Shown here one piece after another: positions 5,652 through 6,238 of a stretch of DNA of 6,238 bases (its first letter is position 1; each line of letters opens with the position of its first letter). The notes under the pieces were generated by a model. The model worked only from the letters and a program-made list of their open reading frames with translations. It was not told the origin of the DNA and made no database searches. This stretch comes from Bacteroidota bacterium (lineage in GTDB: Bacteria > Bacteroidota > Bacteroidia > UBA7662), in the NCBI GenBank assembly GCA_016868875.1, contig VGFN01000062.1:1-6238 (forward strand), given 5' to 3'. The position numbers were made by a program, and so were the translations under genes.

Positions 5652-6238
5652 TTAGCGTTTGGCTATCGGGACATAGTCCCTGCGAGGATGCCCCATATAG
5701 ACCTGCCGAGGCCTACCGATGGGCTCGTTCATTTCACGCATTTCTTTCCACTGCGCAATCCAACCGGGTAAACGGCCAAGCGCAAACATGACCGTGAACA
5801 TATCGGTAGGAATTCCAATGGCCCGGTAAATGATACCGGAATAAAAGTCAACGTTCGGATATAACTTCCGTTCGATAAAGTATTCATCTTGTAAAGCGGT
5901 GTGCTCTAATTGTTTGGCTATATCCAAGACCGGGTCGCTTACCCCTAAACTGTTGAGGACCTGATCGCAAGCCTCTTTGATAATGCGGGCTCGTGGGTCA
6001 AAGTTTTTGTACACTCGGTGACCAAATCCCATAAGCCTGAAGGAATCGTTCTTGTCTTTGGCCCTGGCAACAAATTTGGCCACTTGCCCACCATCTGCAC
6101 GAATTTGTTCGAGCATTTCAATGACAGATTGATTGGCGCCGCCATGCAAGGGACCCCATAATGCGCCGAATCCAGCCGCGACCGCTGCATAGATATTGGC
6201 GTGGGATGATCCCACCAATCGCACCGTAGATGCTGAGC
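5652..6238 (-). CDS. gltA: Citrate synthase, C-terminal part (runs off window)
   Basis: The last 194 codons of a citrate synthase, which condenses acetyl-CoA and oxaloacetate into citrate in the TCA cycle. The frame is open through the right window edge (visible part begins SASTVRLVGSSHAN), so the gene continues beyond 6238; the GTG at 6224 is an internal valine of the conserved STVR segment and not a start. The catalytic triad is complete: the histidine of WGPLHGGAN (visible residue 31), the histidine of GFGHRVYKNFDPRA (73) and the aspartate of NVDFYSGII (130), matching E. coli H264, H305 and D362. Conserved arginines follow in GRLPGWIAQW and IGRPRQVYMG. The close match to E. coli GltA suggests the bacterial hexameric type, but the N-terminal domain that would help settle this is outside the window. 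A 2-methylcitrate synthase is less likely. It is convergent with pepP. Confidence 0.95.
   Translation of the reverse strand, partial: SASTVRLVGSSHANIYAAVAAGFGALWGPLHGGANQSVIEMLEQIRADGGQVAKFVARAKDKNDSFRLMGFGHRVYKNFDPRARIIKEACDQVLNSLGVSDPVLDIAKQLEHTALQDEYFIERKLYPNVDFYSGIIYRAIGIPTDMFTVMFALGRLPGWIAQWKEMREMNEPIGRPRQVYMGHPRRDYVPIAKR

Noticed and set aside
5652..6224. Complete short citrate synthase-like gene starting at a GTG at 6224
   Set aside because: The frame stays open to the window edge and the codons before the GTG encode SAST, part of the conserved citrate synthase STVR segment, so the gene is simply cut by the window.
1..6238. An undescribed system, mobile element, CRISPR array or RNA gene
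   Set aside because: Coding regions cover nearly the whole window and all belong to well-known core families; no repeats, transposase, integrase, tRNA or rRNA sequence is visible.

Overview
The window looks like a chromosomal housekeeping segment from a member of the phylum Bacteroidota (Bacteroidetes). Four things point there. The protein sequences read as Bacteroidota-like, for example S10 beginning MSHRIRIKLKSYDHNLVDKS and L3 carrying GSLGASSFPSRVFKG. The order rpsL-rpsG-fusA-rpsJ-rplC-rplD has no tuf between fusA and rpsJ. A TTTG-N20-TAnnTTTG promoter of the kind used by the Bacteroidota primary sigma factor lies upstream of rpsL. Almost no start codon has a Shine-Dalgarno sequence. I cannot place it below phylum; the roughly balanced base composition hints at a Saprospiria- or Chitinophagia-like lineage, but that is a guess.

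Positions 1-4127 (minus strand) hold the front of a merged str/S10 ribosomal protein operon, transcribed from right to left: rpsL (S12), rpsG (S7), fusA (EF-G), rpsJ (S10), rplC (L3) and the first 36 codons of rplD (L4), which leaves the window at position 1. Gaps between genes are 4-43 bp, so this is very probably one transcript. Its products are small-subunit decoding-centre and head proteins, the translocation GTPase, and the first large-subunit proteins of the S10 cluster.

Positions 4128-4313 form the only sizeable non-coding stretch, a 186-bp divergent region between rpsL and pepP. It holds a convincing rpsL promoter on the minus strand, a weaker candidate promoter for pepP on the plus strand, and one perfect match to the DnaA box consensus (TTATCCACA).

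Positions 4314-5606 (plus strand) encode an M24B metallopeptidase, an aminopeptidase P-like (Xaa-Pro) enzyme with all five metal ligands. It is convergent with the 3' part of a citrate synthase gene (gltA, minus strand, 5652 to beyond 6238), with 45 bp between the two stop codons and no clear intrinsic terminator.

All genes in the window are recognisable core genes and look intact except for the two cut by the window edges. I see no mobile element, CRISPR array, RNA gene or undescribed system. The observations worth checking are regulatory: the DnaA box, the promoters, the compact operon junctions that leave no room for the E. coli-type S7 and L4 control sites, and small repeats in the rpsL leader.
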